Positions 9,424-18,196 of a stretch of 56,402 bases of DNA are shown here, piece after piece. Source of the stretch: an uncultured Lachnospiraceae bacterium (GTDB lineage: Bacteria; Bacillota; Clostridia; Lachnospirales; Lachnospiraceae). How positions within the stretch are numbered: position 1 is the stretch's first letter; every line of letters begins with the position of its first letter. Below the pieces are notes generated by a model. It worked only from the letters and a program-made list of their open reading frames with translations. It was not told the DNA's origin and searched no databases. The position numbers and the translations under genes are program-made. The stretch lies in assembly GCA_947245585.1 (NCBI GenBank), contig CAMXPV010000024.1, positions 1-56,402 of the forward strand. The letters run 5' to 3'.

Positions 9424-10067
9424 TTTCAGGGGAGCGCATAGACGCCTATCTGGCGTCCCTTGACAAGGGAAATACGCCGCTGTTAGATCAGATAGAAAGG
9501 GAAGCTTTGGAAACCAATGTGCCAATTATACGCACGCAGACGCAGGGACTGCTCAAATTCCTGCTCGCGCTGCGAAAACCCATGACCATTTTGGAAGTGG
9601 GGTGTGCCATTGGTTTTTCTGCGCTTTTGATGAGTGAATACGCACCGGAAGGCTGTCAAATTACTACCATTGAAAATTATGAAAAGAGGATACCTGTTGC
9701 AAAAAGCAATTTCGCGCGGGCGGGCAGGGAAGAGAGCATCAAGCTGCTTACAGGCGATGCGGCGGACATTTTAAAGGAACTTACGGGGCCTTATGAATTT
9801 GTTTTTATGGATGCAGCCAAAGGACAGTATCTTCATTTTCTGCCGGATGTGCTGCGGCTTCTTGCGCCGGGAGGCCTTCTGGTTTCCGATAATGTGCTTC
9901 AGGACGGCGATATCCTGGAATCCCGCTTTGCCGTGACCAGAAGGAACCGCACCATTCACAGCAGAATGCGGGAGTATCTTTATGAGCTGACCCATCATGA
10001 ACGGTTGGAGACCGTGGTGCTGCCGATCGGTGACGGTGTGACGGTAAGCTGTGTGACAAGAAGTTGA
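9420..10067 (+). CDS. trmR: SAM-dependent O-methyltransferase, TrmR-like (tRNA 5-hydroxyuridine)
   Basis: Class I methyltransferase of 215 residues of the catechol-O-methyltransferase-like family; the Bacillus orthologue TrmR (YrrM) methylates 5-hydroxyuridine at tRNA position 34 to 5-methoxyuridine. Seen: SAM motif ILEVGCAIGFSALLMSEY, a second motif ITTIENYEKRIPVAKSNF, the metal-binding EFVFMDAAKGQYLHFLP, and LLVSDNVLQDGDI. Start GTG 9420 overlaps the preceding stop by four bases (GTGA). The next gene encodes the matching hydroxylase family TrhP, which makes the tRNA role more likely than a small-molecule substrate. Confidence 0.85.
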   Translation: MISGERIDAYLASLDKGNTPLLDQIEREALETNVPIIRTQTQGLLKFLLALRKPMTILEVGCAIGFSALLMSEYAPEGCQITTIENYEKRIPVAKSNFARAGREESIKLLTGDAADILKELTGPYEFVFMDAAKGQYLHFLPDVLRLLAPGGLLVSDNVLQDGDILESRFAVTRRNRTIHSRMREYLYELTHHERLETVVLPIGDGVTVSCVTRS

Positions 10068-10106
10068 GATTGCCGAAAAGCGGGCATTCTCCCAGGGAGA
10101 GAGGAT

Positions 10107-11384
10107 ATGGTTAGGGATAAAAAGAAACCGGAATTGTTGGTTCCGGCCTCCAGTCTGGAGGTATTAAAAACGGCTGTTATTTTTGGGGCGGATGCCGTTT
10201 ATATTGGAGGGGAGGCTTATGGCCTGCGGGCGAAGGCGAAGAATTTTTCCATGGAGGAGATGGCGGAAGGGATTGCCTATGCCCATGAGAGAAATGTCCG
10301 TGTCTATGTTACCGCTAATATATTAGCCCATAACAGTGATTTGGAGGGCGCAAAATCCTATTTCAGAGAGTTGGGAGATTTGAAGCCGGACGCGCTGATC
10401 ATATCAGACCCGGGCATGTTTACGTTGGCGCGGGAAATCTGTCCGGAGATTGATATCCATATCTCCACGCAGGCGAACAATACCAACTATATGACTTACC
10501 GCTTCTGGTATGAGCAGGGCGCAAAGCGGGTTGTGTCGGCGAGGGAGCTTTCTTTAAAAGAGATCAGGGAGATCAGGGAAAACATTCCCGAAGAGATGGA
10601 GATAGAGAGTTTTGTGCACGGAGCCATGTGCATTTCCTATTCGGGGCGCTGCCTGCTCAGCAGTTATCTGACGGGGCGGAGTGCAAACCGTGGAGCCTGT
10701 ACCCATCCCTGCCGTTGGAAGTATGCGTTGGTGGAGGAGACAAGGCCCGGAGAGTATATGCCTGTTTTTGAGAATGACCGCGGCACTTTTATATTTAACT
10801 CCAAGGATTTGAATATGATTGCACACATTCCGGAGCTTGTGGAGGCGGGAATTGACAGCTTTAAGATAGAGGGAAGAATGAAGACCGCGCTCTATGTGGC
10901 GACGGTGGCGCGTACTTACAGGCGGGCCATCGACGATTATTTTGTTTCCGAGGAGCAGTACCGTGCTCATATGGATTGGTATCGGGCGGAGATTGCCAAG
11001 TGCACCTACCGCAAGTTTACCACCGGCTTTTATTTTGGCAAAGCCGATGAGACGACCCAGATTTATGATGAGAGCACCTATGTGAGTGAATATACTTATC
11101 TCGGAATTGTGGGCGCGGTGACAGCGGCAGGCGGCGGCGCGGCTGTGAAGAGCGAAGGTGAGCAAAATCTGCCCTGCGCCCGCATCGAGCAGCGAAATAA
11201 ATTCAGCGTGGGGGACGAGATAGAGATTATGAAACCTGACGGTGAAAACATTCCTGTCCAGGTGCTTGCCATGTACGATGAAGAGGGGAATGCCATGGAG
11301 TCCTGTCCGCACCCGAAGCAGACGGTTGATGTAAAGCTTTCGATCATGCCCGAAGTGGGGGATATTCTGCGGGTGGAGAAGTAA
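10107..11384 (+). CDS. trhP: U32 family protein, TrhP-like tRNA hydroxylation protein
   Basis: Peptidase-U32-family protein of 425 residues. Family members TrhP/YegQ and Bacillus YrrN/YrrO are needed for 5-hydroxyuridine formation at tRNA wobble U34, using prephenate; the protease label is historical. Seen: N-terminal PELLVPASSLEVLKTAV, GADAVYIGG, and the U32 signature region around FVHGAMCISYSGRCLLSSY with nearby cysteines of RGACTHPCRW, then SKDLNMI and DSFKIEGRMK. A C-terminal beta-barrel-like domain follows after ~320. It is 39 bases after trmR, so hydroxylation and methylation enzymes are adjacent. In Bacillus two paralogues exist; only one is visible here. Confidence 0.85.
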   Translation: MVRDKKKPELLVPASSLEVLKTAVIFGADAVYIGGEAYGLRAKAKNFSMEEMAEGIAYAHERNVRVYVTANILAHNSDLEGAKSYFRELGDLKPDALIISDPGMFTLAREICPEIDIHISTQANNTNYMTYRFWYEQGAKRVVSARELSLKEIREIRENIPEEMEIESFVHGAMCISYSGRCLLSSYLTGRSANRGACTHPCRWKYALVEETRPGEYMPVFENDRGTFIFNSKDLNMIAHIPELVEAGIDSFKIEGRMKTALYVATVARTYRRAIDDYFVSEEQYRAHMDWYRAEIAKCTYRKFTTGFYFGKADETTQIYDESTYVSEYTYLGIVGAVTAAGGGAAVKSEGEQNLPCARIEQRNKFSVGDEIEIMKPDGENIPVQVLAMYDEEGNAMESCPHPKQTVDVKLSIMPEVGDILRVEK

Positions 11385-11423
11385 AGGCAGATTTTTGCCG
11401 ATAAGATACGTTTGGAGAAAATT

Positions 11424-12860
11424 ATGACATACATTTCGATTACTTTTTATCTCTTTGTGTTGGCGGCATTGCTGCTATACTATATTCTGCCGCTGCAATA
11501 CAGATGGCTCGTGCTCCTTGGCGGCAGCCTTTTCTTTTATTGGCGGGTTATGGGGACCTGGACGGCAATGGCCATTCTTTTACTTACCGTTATGGCTGCT
11601 TACGGCGCGGGACTGCTCCTTGAGAGGCAAAGAAACAAGGCCCTGCTTGCCGTCTCCGTATTGCTTATGATCCTTCCATGGTTCTGTGTCAAAAACGGAA
11701 ATTATGTTTTGGAAATCCTTCTGCACAGGAATCCTGTGGAGTGGGTGGTGCCGGTGGGCATTTCTTTTTATACATTACAGGTGATATCTTATTTGGCGGA
11801 CATTTACAGGGGCAGAATCACGGCTCAGAAAAATCCCGCAAGATTTCTTCTTTTTGTCATGTTTTTTCCCCAGATTGTGCAAGGCCCCATCCCCCGTTAT
11901 GACAGATTGGCGGGTCAGCTTTACGAGGGACATCGGTTTGATGAGAGAAGGGTAGTGGGCGGTTTTTACAGGATTTTGTGGGGATTTTTCCTGAAACTGA
12001 TGATTGCCGACCGGGCGGCGCAGTTTGTCAATTGGGTATATGAGCTCGATTATGAATATGTGGGCTGCTATGTGCTTGTCGCCGGCATACTGTACAGTAT
12101 AGAGCTATATGCGGACTTTGCGGCCTGCATTTCTATTTCCAAGGGTGTGGCAAATTTGTTCGGCATTGAACTGGCGGATAATTTTCATCATCCCTATCTG
12201 GCGGTATCCGTCAAAGATTTCTGGCGCAGATGGCATATGTCTCTCAGCGAGTGGCTGAAAGATTATGTTTATATACCGCTTGGCGGCAGCCGGAAGGGGA
12301 AAATCAGAACTTACATAAATTTGGCGTTGACTTTCTTGGTCAGCGGCATATGGCATGGCGCGGGCCTGCGGTTTATCGTATGGGGAATGATGCATGCGGC
12401 CTATCAGATTGTGGGACAGTTAACGCAGAATTTGCAGCGCAAGGCGGCGAAGCTGACTGGCCTTGACAAAGCGCCGGAAGCTGCGTTGTGGATTCGCAGA
12501 ATATGGACCTTTTTGTGTGTCATGATGGCGTGGATTCTTTTCCGGGCGGAGAGTTTGAGGAAAGGGCTTCAAATGATTTGGAGCATGTTCCAAGTCCGGA
12601 ACTTCTGGATTTTTACCAACGACGGGCTGTTGGGATGGGCGCTGGAGTGGAAAGAATGGGTGGTTCTGGCGGTCAGTGTCCTGATTCTGTTTGTGGTAAG
12701 TCTGAAACAGGAGCAGGGAGTTTCGTTTTCCAATCTGATTTTCAGACAGCCGGTCTATGTGAGATGGGTGTTGTACCTGGCTGTCATATTTGGCATTATG
12801 ACTTACGGTGTTTACGGGATGGGATATGACGCGCAGGCCTTTATTTACGGGGGTTTTTAA
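11424..12860 (+). CDS. MBOAT family membrane O-acyltransferase (AlgI/DltB-like)
   Basis: Polytopic membrane protein (478 aa, about ten TM segments) of the AlgI/DltB branch of MBOAT acyltransferases, which move acyl groups across the membrane onto cell-surface polymers. Seen: VPVGISFYTLQVISYLADIY, FFPQIVQGPIPRY, the conserved KDFWRRWHMSLSEWLKDY, and SGIWHGAGLRFIVWG with the catalytic-type histidine. I start at ATG 11424 with GGAG at 11414-11417 rather than TTG 11412. Its stop is three bases before the next gene, an extracytoplasmic SGNH-like partner, the usual arrangement for O-acetylation pairs. The acylated polymer is unknown; no dlt or alginate genes are nearby. Confidence 0.92.
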   Translation: MTYISITFYLFVLAALLLYYILPLQYRWLVLLGGSLFFYWRVMGTWTAMAILLLTVMAAYGAGLLLERQRNKALLAVSVLLMILPWFCVKNGNYVLEILLHRNPVEWVVPVGISFYTLQVISYLADIYRGRITAQKNPARFLLFVMFFPQIVQGPIPRYDRLAGQLYEGHRFDERRVVGGFYRILWGFFLKLMIADRAAQFVNWVYELDYEYVGCYVLVAGILYSIELYADFAACISISKGVANLFGIELADNFHHPYLAVSVKDFWRRWHMSLSEWLKDYVYIPLGGSRKGKIRTYINLALTFLVSGIWHGAGLRFIVWGMMHAAYQIVGQLTQNLQRKAAKLTGLDKAPEAALWIRRIWTFLCVMMAWILFRAESLRKGLQMIWSMFQVRNFWIFTNDGLLGWALEWKEWVVLAVSVLILFVVSLKQEQGVSFSNLIFRQPVYVRWVLYLAVIFGIMTYGVYGMGYDAQAFIYGGF

Positions 12861-12863
12861 CAG

Positions 12864-14339
12864 ATGAAGAAAAAGATGAAATTTGCAGGAAGGGTGACAG
12901 GGTTTCTTCTGGTGTTTGCGGTATGCTACTATGCGTATTGCAGGTGGATCACGCCGAAATTTTTCACGGATACGGATTGGCCTACGACAACCACCTGCGC
13001 CGGATTTTATGAGCTGCCAAAGGACAGTGCGGACGTACTTTTTCTGGGAAGCAGCCATGGCGTGACATCCTTTGTGCCACAGGAATTATATAATCAGTAC
13101 GGGATTACCTCCTATAATTTGAGCACTGACGAGCAGGGACTGGTGACTTCCTACTACTGGCTGAAAGAAGCGCTGCGCTATCAGTCTCCGAAAGCGGTGG
13201 TGTTGGAATGCTATTTCTGCTTTCCCTACTATGTTGACGAACCTTTAAATTCAGACGAAACCGCCACCAGGAAGGCGTTTGACTTTATGAAATGGTCGCC
13301 CGTCAAAGCGGAGGCGGTGAAAACGATCTGTGAACTGGACGAAAATCAGGATGTGTGGAGCTATTACTTTCCCCATCTGCGCTATCATGAGAGATGGCAG
13401 TGGGAGGGCCTTGACAGAAACGATTACAGCTACCGGACAATGGCGGGCCGTTCTGAGTTGAAAGGATATTCGCCCCTGCGCTTTTATCTGGGAGAGAAGG
13501 GGGAAGGTTTTGAGCCTCATGACATGAGCGCGGATGTAGTCTGTGCGGATATGGCGCCCCTGATGCGGGAGTATCTGGATCAAATCAACACGCTGTGTAA
13601 GGAGAGGGATATTTCCCTGATTCTTACGATTACGCCGGCGGTATCGGCAAATATTGAGATGTGTAAGGCGGTAGAGGCTTACGCGGAAGAGAACGGATGT
13701 AATTTTATCAGCTTTAACGAGCAGAATGTTTATCGGCAGATGGATTATCAGATGGAGAAGGATAACTGTGACGACGGACATCCCAACCTATGGGGTGCGG
13801 TGAAAATCACCGATTACATGGGAAGCATTTTAAGTGGTCAGTTTGGGATTGAAGGCAGAGCGGAAGCCCTGTGGGAGGAGACAAGGGATGATTATGACTT
13901 TATCACGGATTCCTGCAACCTGATTCATCTCGGGGAGATTGAGCCTTTTCTTTCACAGCTGTATCATGAGCAGTATGCGGTTGTGATAACCTATCAGAAC
14001 GATTCGTATGCGCTGGATGAGTCGGTTATTGAGTCTTTGCGGCAGTTGGGCCTGTCCGCAGATCTGGCCGGGCAGGATGGCTGCAATTATCTGGCGGTGC
14101 TTGCGGATGGCCGGGTTTTGACGGAGCAGCTTACGTTTGAGGATATTCAGTATCGGTGTGCACTGGCGGACGGACAACTGCCGCTGTATGCGGTCTGCGG
14201 GAGAAACGATTGGGGTGGGTTTTATTCTGAAACCGGAATAGACAAGGAAACTTACTACAATGAAAACGGCGGATTCAATGTGTTTATCTACAATATGCAA
14301 AGCCGAAGGCTTGTGGACAACAGGTGGTATGATACCTGA
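12864..14339 (+). CDS. Membrane-anchored SGNH-like protein, partner of the MBOAT acyltransferase
   Basis: 491-residue protein with an N-terminal membrane anchor (~residues 8-25) and an exported domain. The segment DSADVLFLGSSHGVTSF looks like the GDS-type nucleophile block, and DDGHPNLWGA near residue 305 fits the DxxH block of SGNH/AlgX-AlgJ-like enzymes. A ~150-residue C-terminal extension follows that I do not recognise (YAVVITYQNDSYALDE onward). Known AlgI-type systems pair an MBOAT with such an SGNH protein that transfers the acyl group outside the cell. A three-base gap to the acyltransferase supports one transcript. The substrate is not inferable. Confidence 0.75.
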   Translation: MKKKMKFAGRVTGFLLVFAVCYYAYCRWITPKFFTDTDWPTTTTCAGFYELPKDSADVLFLGSSHGVTSFVPQELYNQYGITSYNLSTDEQGLVTSYYWLKEALRYQSPKAVVLECYFCFPYYVDEPLNSDETATRKAFDFMKWSPVKAEAVKTICELDENQDVWSYYFPHLRYHERWQWEGLDRNDYSYRTMAGRSELKGYSPLRFYLGEKGEGFEPHDMSADVVCADMAPLMREYLDQINTLCKERDISLILTITPAVSANIEMCKAVEAYAEENGCNFISFNEQNVYRQMDYQMEKDNCDDGHPNLWGAVKITDYMGSILSGQFGIEGRAEALWEETRDDYDFITDSCNLIHLGEIEPFLSQLYHEQYAVVITYQNDSYALDESVIESLRQLGLSADLAGQDGCNYLAVLADGRVLTEQLTFEDIQYRCALADGQLPLYAVCGRNDWGGFYSETGIDKETYYNENGGFNVFIYNMQSRRLVDNRWYDT

Positions 14340-14411
14340 GAGGAAAACTGCGTAAACTTGCGTATTTGACACGGGTTTTCTATTGTTTTTAGAAAAAAAG
14401 AAAATTAATGC

Positions 14412-14440
14412 TTGCATTTTGCGCAAAAGTAGAGTATTCT
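14412..14440 (+). promoter_or_regulatory. Predicted promoter for glnN
   Basis: TTGCAT (14412-14417), 17-base spacer, TATTCT (14435-14440). It lies about 105 bases before the glnN start and 38 bases before the leader hairpin, so a transcript from here would include that hairpin. Another weaker TTGACA is at 14366-14371 with a poor -10. Confidence 0.45.
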
Positions 14441-14477
14441 TAAAGACGGAAATTGTATACAGGTATTCAGAACGATG

Positions 14478-14515
14478 GCGTTCCAAAAAAGGAGTTTTTT
14501 TGGAGCGCTTTTTTT
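14478..14515 (+). terminator. Terminator-like leader hairpin upstream of glnN (possible attenuator)
   Basis: A 13-base arm at 14478-14490 pairs with 14496-14508 (one G-T pair), leaving a five-base GGAGT loop, and is followed by seven T residues at 14509-14515. It is a textbook intrinsic terminator shape, yet it lies between the predicted promoter and the glnN start 31 bases later. It may terminate read-through from the SGNH gene or attenuate glnN. I see no clear T-box or glutamine aptamer. Confidence 0.7.
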
Positions 14516-14545
14516 GAGACAGAATGCCGGGATGGAGGAGAGGTT

Positions 14546-16657
14546 ATGAGCGAAGTATTCAATGTGGAAGAGATTTTTGCAAAGAACGTATTTACGCTTG
14601 GCAAGATGCAGGAGCGTCTCACAAGGAGCGCTTACAAGGAAGTCGTAAAGGTCATGAACGAGGGCGGCGAGCTTTCCATGAACACCGCGAATATCGTTGC
14701 CAAGGCGATGAAGGATTGGGCGGTGGAAAACGGCGCAACCCATTATACCCACTGGTTTCAGCCGCTGACAGGCATTACGGCGGAGAAGCATGACGCTTTT
14801 GTGTCACACCCGGACGAAATGGGTAAGATGCTGACGGAATTTTCCGGTAAGGAGTTGATCAAGGGTGAACCGGATGCGTCTTCCTTCCCCTCAGGCGGTC
14901 TGCGTGCAACGTTTGAGGCGAGAGGCTATACGGCGTGGGACATCACTTCCCCTGCATTCCTGAAAGAGTCAGGCTGCGGAACGATTCTCTGCATTCCCAC
15001 CGCATTCTGTTCCTATACGGGCGAGGCACTGGATAAGAAGACACCGCTTCTGCGCTCCATGGAGGCGTTGAGCGAGCAGGCGCTGCGTATCGTGCGGCTG
15101 TTTGGCAACACGGGGGCGACTAAGGTAACGGCTTCCGTCGGGCCTGAGCAGGAATATTTTCTGGTGGATAAAGATTTATATATGAAGAGAACGGATTTGA
15201 TGTTTGCGGGCCGTACTCTCTTTGGCGCGCCGGCTCCCAAGGGGCAGGAGATGGAGGATCACTACTTTGGCGTTATCAGGGAGCGCGTGGGCGAGTTCAT
15301 GAAGGATCTGAACGAAGAGCTGTGGAAGTTGGGCGTGACAGCTAAGACACAGCACAACGAGGTGGCTCCGGCGCAGCACGAGCTCGCACCCATCTATGAG
15401 ACGGCCAATATTGCGGTAGATCACAACCAGATCGTCATGGAGACCATGAAGCGGGTGGCAGTAAAACATAGCATGCGTTGTTTATTGCATGAAAAGCCTT
15501 ATGCGGGCGTAAACGGTTCCGGTAAGCACGACAACTGGTCAATCACCACGGACAACGGCGTGAATCTGTTGGATCCGGGCGAGACACCCAATGAGAATGT
15601 ACAGTTTTTGTTGGTGCTTGCCTGCATTATGAGAGCGGTGGACATTCATGCGGATCTGCTTCGCCAGTCCGCTTCCGATGTGGGAAATGACCATAGACTC
15701 GGCGCGAACGAGGCGCCTCCGGCGATTATCTCCATTTTCCTTGGCGAGCAGCTTGAGGATGTGGTAACGCAGTTAATTGAGACAGGCGAGGCAACGTCTG
15801 TCAAAGAGGGCGGTAAGCTCCTCACGGGCGTGAGCACCCTGCCTGATTTCCAGAAAGATGCGACAGATAGAAACAGAACGTCGCCCTTCGCCTTTACAGG
15901 TAATAAATTTGAGTTCCGTATGGTGGGCTCCGCAGATTCCATAGCAAGTCCCAACACCACATTGAATGCGATTGTGGCGGAAGCGTTCTGTGAGGCGGCC
16001 GATATTTTGGAGAAGGCGGATGACCGGGAGATGGCCATTCACGATCTGATCAAGCAGTATATGTCGGAGCACCAGAGAATTATCTTTAACGGCAACGGTT
16101 ATTCCGACGAGTGGGTCGAGGAGGCTGAAAGGCGCGGCCTTCCCAACATTAAGTCCATGATTGAGGCGGCGGGCACACTGACCACCGACAAGGCTGTGAA
16201 GCTGTTTGAGAAGTTTGGCATTTTCACAAAGGTGGAACTGGAGTCCAGAGAGGAAATTATTTACGAGACTTATGCAAAGTCCATCAACATAGAGGCGCTC
16301 ACGATGATCGATATGGCGGGCAAGCAGATTATCCCTGCGGTGATCCGCTACACGAAGGTTCTTGCGGATACCGTAAACGCGGTGAAGACGGCGGGTGCGG
16401 ACGCGTCCACGCAGGATGAGCTTTTGCAGATCGTCGGTGAAAAGCTGTCGGCGATGCAGGCGGCTCTTGCGAAGCTGAAAAAGGCGGAGAAGGAAGCATC
16501 CGAGATAACGAATGCCAAGGAGCAGGCATTCTTCTACAAGGATACGGTTAAGGTAATTATGGAAGAGCTGCGCGCTCCGGCGGATGAGTTGGAGATGATT
16601 GTGGATAAGGAGTATTGGCCGATTCCGACATACGGAGAGCTGATGTTTGAGATTTGA
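14546..16657 (+). CDS. glnN: Glutamine synthetase type III
   Basis: ATP-dependent ligation of ammonia to glutamate; GSIII forms large dodecamers of ~75-80 kDa subunits. At 703 residues the length is typical of GSIII and far longer than GSI. Seen: [29 protein letters not shown] (metal-binding Glu), the [13 protein letters not shown] block, [13 protein letters not shown] with the ATP-site residues, and the GSIII-specific [19 protein letters not shown] 14546 has a strong GGAGGAGAGG upstream; an earlier in-frame codon at 14453 would read through the leader hairpin. It is probably monocistronic, bounded by hairpins on both sides, and directly followed by tRNA-Gln. Confidence 0.96.
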   Translation: MSEVFNVEEIFAKNVFTLGKMQERLTRSAYKEVVKVMNEGGELSMNTANIVAKAMKDWAVENGATHYTHWFQPLTGITAEKHDAFVSHPDEMGKMLTEFSGKELIKGEPDASSFPSGGLRATFEARGYTAWDITSPAFLKESGCGTILCIPTAFCSYTGEALDKKTPLLRSMEALSEQALRIVRLFGNTGATKVTASVGPEQEYFLVDKDLYMKRTDLMFAGRTLFGAPAPKGQEMEDHYFGVIRERVGEFMKDLNEELWKLGVTAKTQHNEVAPAQHELAPIYETANIAVDHNQIVMETMKRVAVKHSMRCLLHEKPYAGVNGSGKHDNWSITTDNGVNLLDPGETPNENVQFLLVLACIMRAVDIHADLLRQSASDVGNDHRLGANEAPPAIISIFLGEQLEDVVTQLIETGEATSVKEGGKLLTGVSTLPDFQKDATDRNRTSPFAFTGNKFEFRMVGSADSIASPNTTLNAIVAEAFCEAADILEKADDREMAIHDLIKQYMSEHQRIIFNGNGYSDEWVEEAERRGLPNIKSMIEAAGTLTTDKAVKLFEKFGIFTKVELESREEIIYETYAKSINIEALTMIDMAGKQIIPAVIRYTKVLADTVNAVKTAGADASTQDELLQIVGEKLSAMQAALAKLKKAEKEASEITNAKEQAFFYKDTVKVIMEELRAPADELEMIVDKEYWPIPTYGELMFEI

Positions 16658-16678
16658 TAAGAAAATTTAAAAAAATTA

Positions 16679-16712
16679 GGAAAAAGGGCTTGCCAAAATG
16701 CCCTTTTTCCTT
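16679..16712 (+). terminator. Intrinsic terminator of glnN
   Basis: Perfect 11-base arms GGAAAAAGGGC (16679-16689) and GCCCTTTTTCC (16700-16710), ten-base loop, then TTTATAAT. Located 22 bases after the glnN stop. Confidence 0.8.
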
Positions 16713-16718
16713 TATAAT
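16690..16718 (+). promoter_or_regulatory. Predicted tRNA-Gln promoter embedded in the glnN terminator
   Basis: TTGCCA (16690-16695), exactly 17 bases, and consensus TATAAT (16713-16718). The -35 falls in the loop of the glnN terminator and the spacer covers its right arm. The expected start of transcription is about seven bases before the tRNA at 16732. Confidence 0.65.
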
Positions 16719-16731
16719 CGTTAATTGTCGA

Positions 16732-16803
16732 TGGGCTATCGCCAAACGGTAAGGCAACGGACTCTGACTCCGTCATTTCAAGGTTCGAATCCTTGTAGCC
16801 CAG
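16732..16803 (+). tRNA. tRNA-Gln (anticodon CTG)
   Basis: 72-base cloverleaf. Acceptor arms TGGGCTA and TAGCCCA pair perfectly; D arm GCC/GGC; anticodon stem ACGGA/TCCGT enclosing loop CTCTGAC, with anticodon CTG at 16764-16766; five-base variable loop; T arm CAAGG-TTCGAAT-CCTTG. The discriminator base is G and no CCA is encoded. It reads CAG codons. The only tRNA found in the window. Confidence 0.95.
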
Positions 16804-16809
16804 CTAATC

Positions 16810-16845
16810 AACCCTGATGAAAGCATTTCATCAGGGTTTCTTTGA
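16810..16845 (+). terminator. Terminator after tRNA-Gln
   Basis: Perfect 13-base inverted repeat AACCCTGATGAAA (16810-16822) / TTTCATCAGGGTT (16826-16838), three-base loop, then TCTTTGACTTT. Begins six bases after the tRNA. Confidence 0.85.
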
Positions 16846-16870
16846 CTTTAGGTATTGATGCAGAGGGAAA

Positions 16871-17037
16871 ATGATAAAAATTGCGATTATTGAGGACGAA
16901 CAAATTCATACGGACTTGTTGGCGGATTATCTTAGAAAGTGGGGGACGGAGAGATTGCGGTCTTTCATGAGGGAGAGTTGGTACAGCTTGGAAGCCACGA
17001 AGAGCTTGTTTTAGAATCTGGCTATCGCGCTTTTTGA
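16871..17037 (+). pseudogene. Fused remnants: response regulator N terminus and ABC transporter ATPase C terminus
   Basis: ATG 16871 opens a 47-codon frame whose first ~25 residues (MIKIAIIEDEQIHTDLLADY) look like the receiver start of a LytTR-type response regulator, then become meaningless. From about 16951, in another frame, the bases read IAVFHEGELVQLGSHEEL followed by VLESGYRAF and a stop at 17035-17037, which matches the last residues of an exporter-type ABC ATPase (H-loop distal 'GxxVExGTHEEL' tail). The middle of both genes is missing, so this is best read as the scar of a deletion that joined two genes. Not expected to be functional. Confidence 0.65.
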
Positions 17038-17097
17038 AAGAAAGTGTTATACTACAGATTGTGGATATATCAAGCGCAGCCCACGGCGGGAGGACAT

Positions 17098-18126
17098 ATG
17101 AAAGACTTGATAGACCGCCTCGCCGCAGGCGGAGAGCTTTCCGATGAGGAATGGCGGTTTTTGATAGAGGGAAGCTGTGACAGACAGCTTCTGTTTGATG
17201 AAGCGGACAAAGTGCGCCGACGATATTACGGGACAGAGGTATACATCCGTGGATTGGTTGAGATATCCAGTTTCTGTAAAAACGATTGCCTCTACTGCGG
17301 TATCCGCAGAAGCAATGGCAGTGCAGAGCGATACAGGCTTTCCAAAGAGGAGATATGTGCCTGCTGTGAACAGGGATACGGTTTGGGATTTCGTACCTTT
17401 GTGCTGCAGGGCGGAGAGGACTCTTTCCATACAACGGAATGGGTGGCGGACCTTGTTTTTGCCCTCAAGGAAAAGTATCCGGACTGTGCGGTGACGCTCT
17501 CTCTGGGGGAGAAGCCGCGGAGGGATTACGAAATCTGGCACCAGGCGGGAGCTGACCGTTATCTTTTACGGCATGAGACGGCTTCCCGCCCTCATTACGA
17601 AAAACTGCATCCGCCCGGACAGACCTTTCAAAATCGTATGGAATGTCTTCGGAATCTGCGCGAGATCGGTTTTCAGACCGGCGCGGGCTTTATGGTCGGC
17701 TCACCCTTTCAGCAGACGGATGATCTGATTGCAGATCTGCGTTTTCTGCGGGAGTTTCAACCCCACATGGTAGGCATAGGGCCTTTTATCCCCCATCACG
17801 ATACGCCTTTTTCGGCCAAACCGCAGGGAAGTCTGGAACGCACACTCACGATGGTGGCGCTCACCAGACTGCTGCTTCCAAAGGCGCTGATTCCGGCGAC
17901 GACAGCTTTGGGCACCATTCATCCAAAAGGGCGGGAGATGGGATTGCAGGCAGGCGCGAATGTGGTGATGCCGAATTTATCCCCCGTTTCGGTACGCGGG
18001 CAGTACAGTCTATATGACAACAAGGCGTGTACCGGACAGGAGGCGGCGGAAGGACTGGAGGCGCTTAAGAAAAGCGTGGCGCAGGCGGGTTACCGGGTGG
18101 TTGTAGACCGGGGAGACGCCAGGTGA
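17098..18126 (+). CDS. hydE: [FeFe]-hydrogenase maturation radical SAM protein HydE
   Basis: One of three maturases that build the H-cluster of [FeFe]-hydrogenase; HydE acts in making the dithiomethylamine/iron synthon. 342 residues from ATG 17098, preceded by GGGAGGA (17088-17094); the longer frame from TTG 17044 has no ribosome site. Seen: SAM-cluster CKNDCLYCGIR, FVLQGGED, RHETASRPHYEKLHPP, GFMVGSPFQQT, GPFIPHHDTPF and the C-terminal GANVVMPNLSP, all typical of HydE (and shared partly with BioB/PylB relatives). hydG and hydF follow. No hydrogenase structural gene is in the window. Confidence 0.95.
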   Translation: MKDLIDRLAAGGELSDEEWRFLIEGSCDRQLLFDEADKVRRRYYGTEVYIRGLVEISSFCKNDCLYCGIRRSNGSAERYRLSKEEICACCEQGYGLGFRTFVLQGGEDSFHTTEWVADLVFALKEKYPDCAVTLSLGEKPRRDYEIWHQAGADRYLLRHETASRPHYEKLHPPGQTFQNRMECLRNLREIGFQTGAGFMVGSPFQQTDDLIADLRFLREFQPHMVGIGPFIPHHDTPFSAKPQGSLERTLTMVALTRLLLPKALIPATTALGTIHPKGREMGLQAGANVVMPNLSPVSVRGQYSLYDNKACTGQEAAEGLEALKKSVAQAGYRVVVDRGDAR

Positions 18127-18196
18127 GTGTCCTAACAGGCGATGCGGAAGCTCTGAATAAATAACAATAGTTATAAAAAGAAAGAAGGTAAAAGCA

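Noticed and set aside
14453..14545. Extended glnN start 31 codons upstream
   Set aside because: Those codons translate the leader hairpin, while ATG 14546 has a strong Shine-Dalgarno and matches the family's N terminus.
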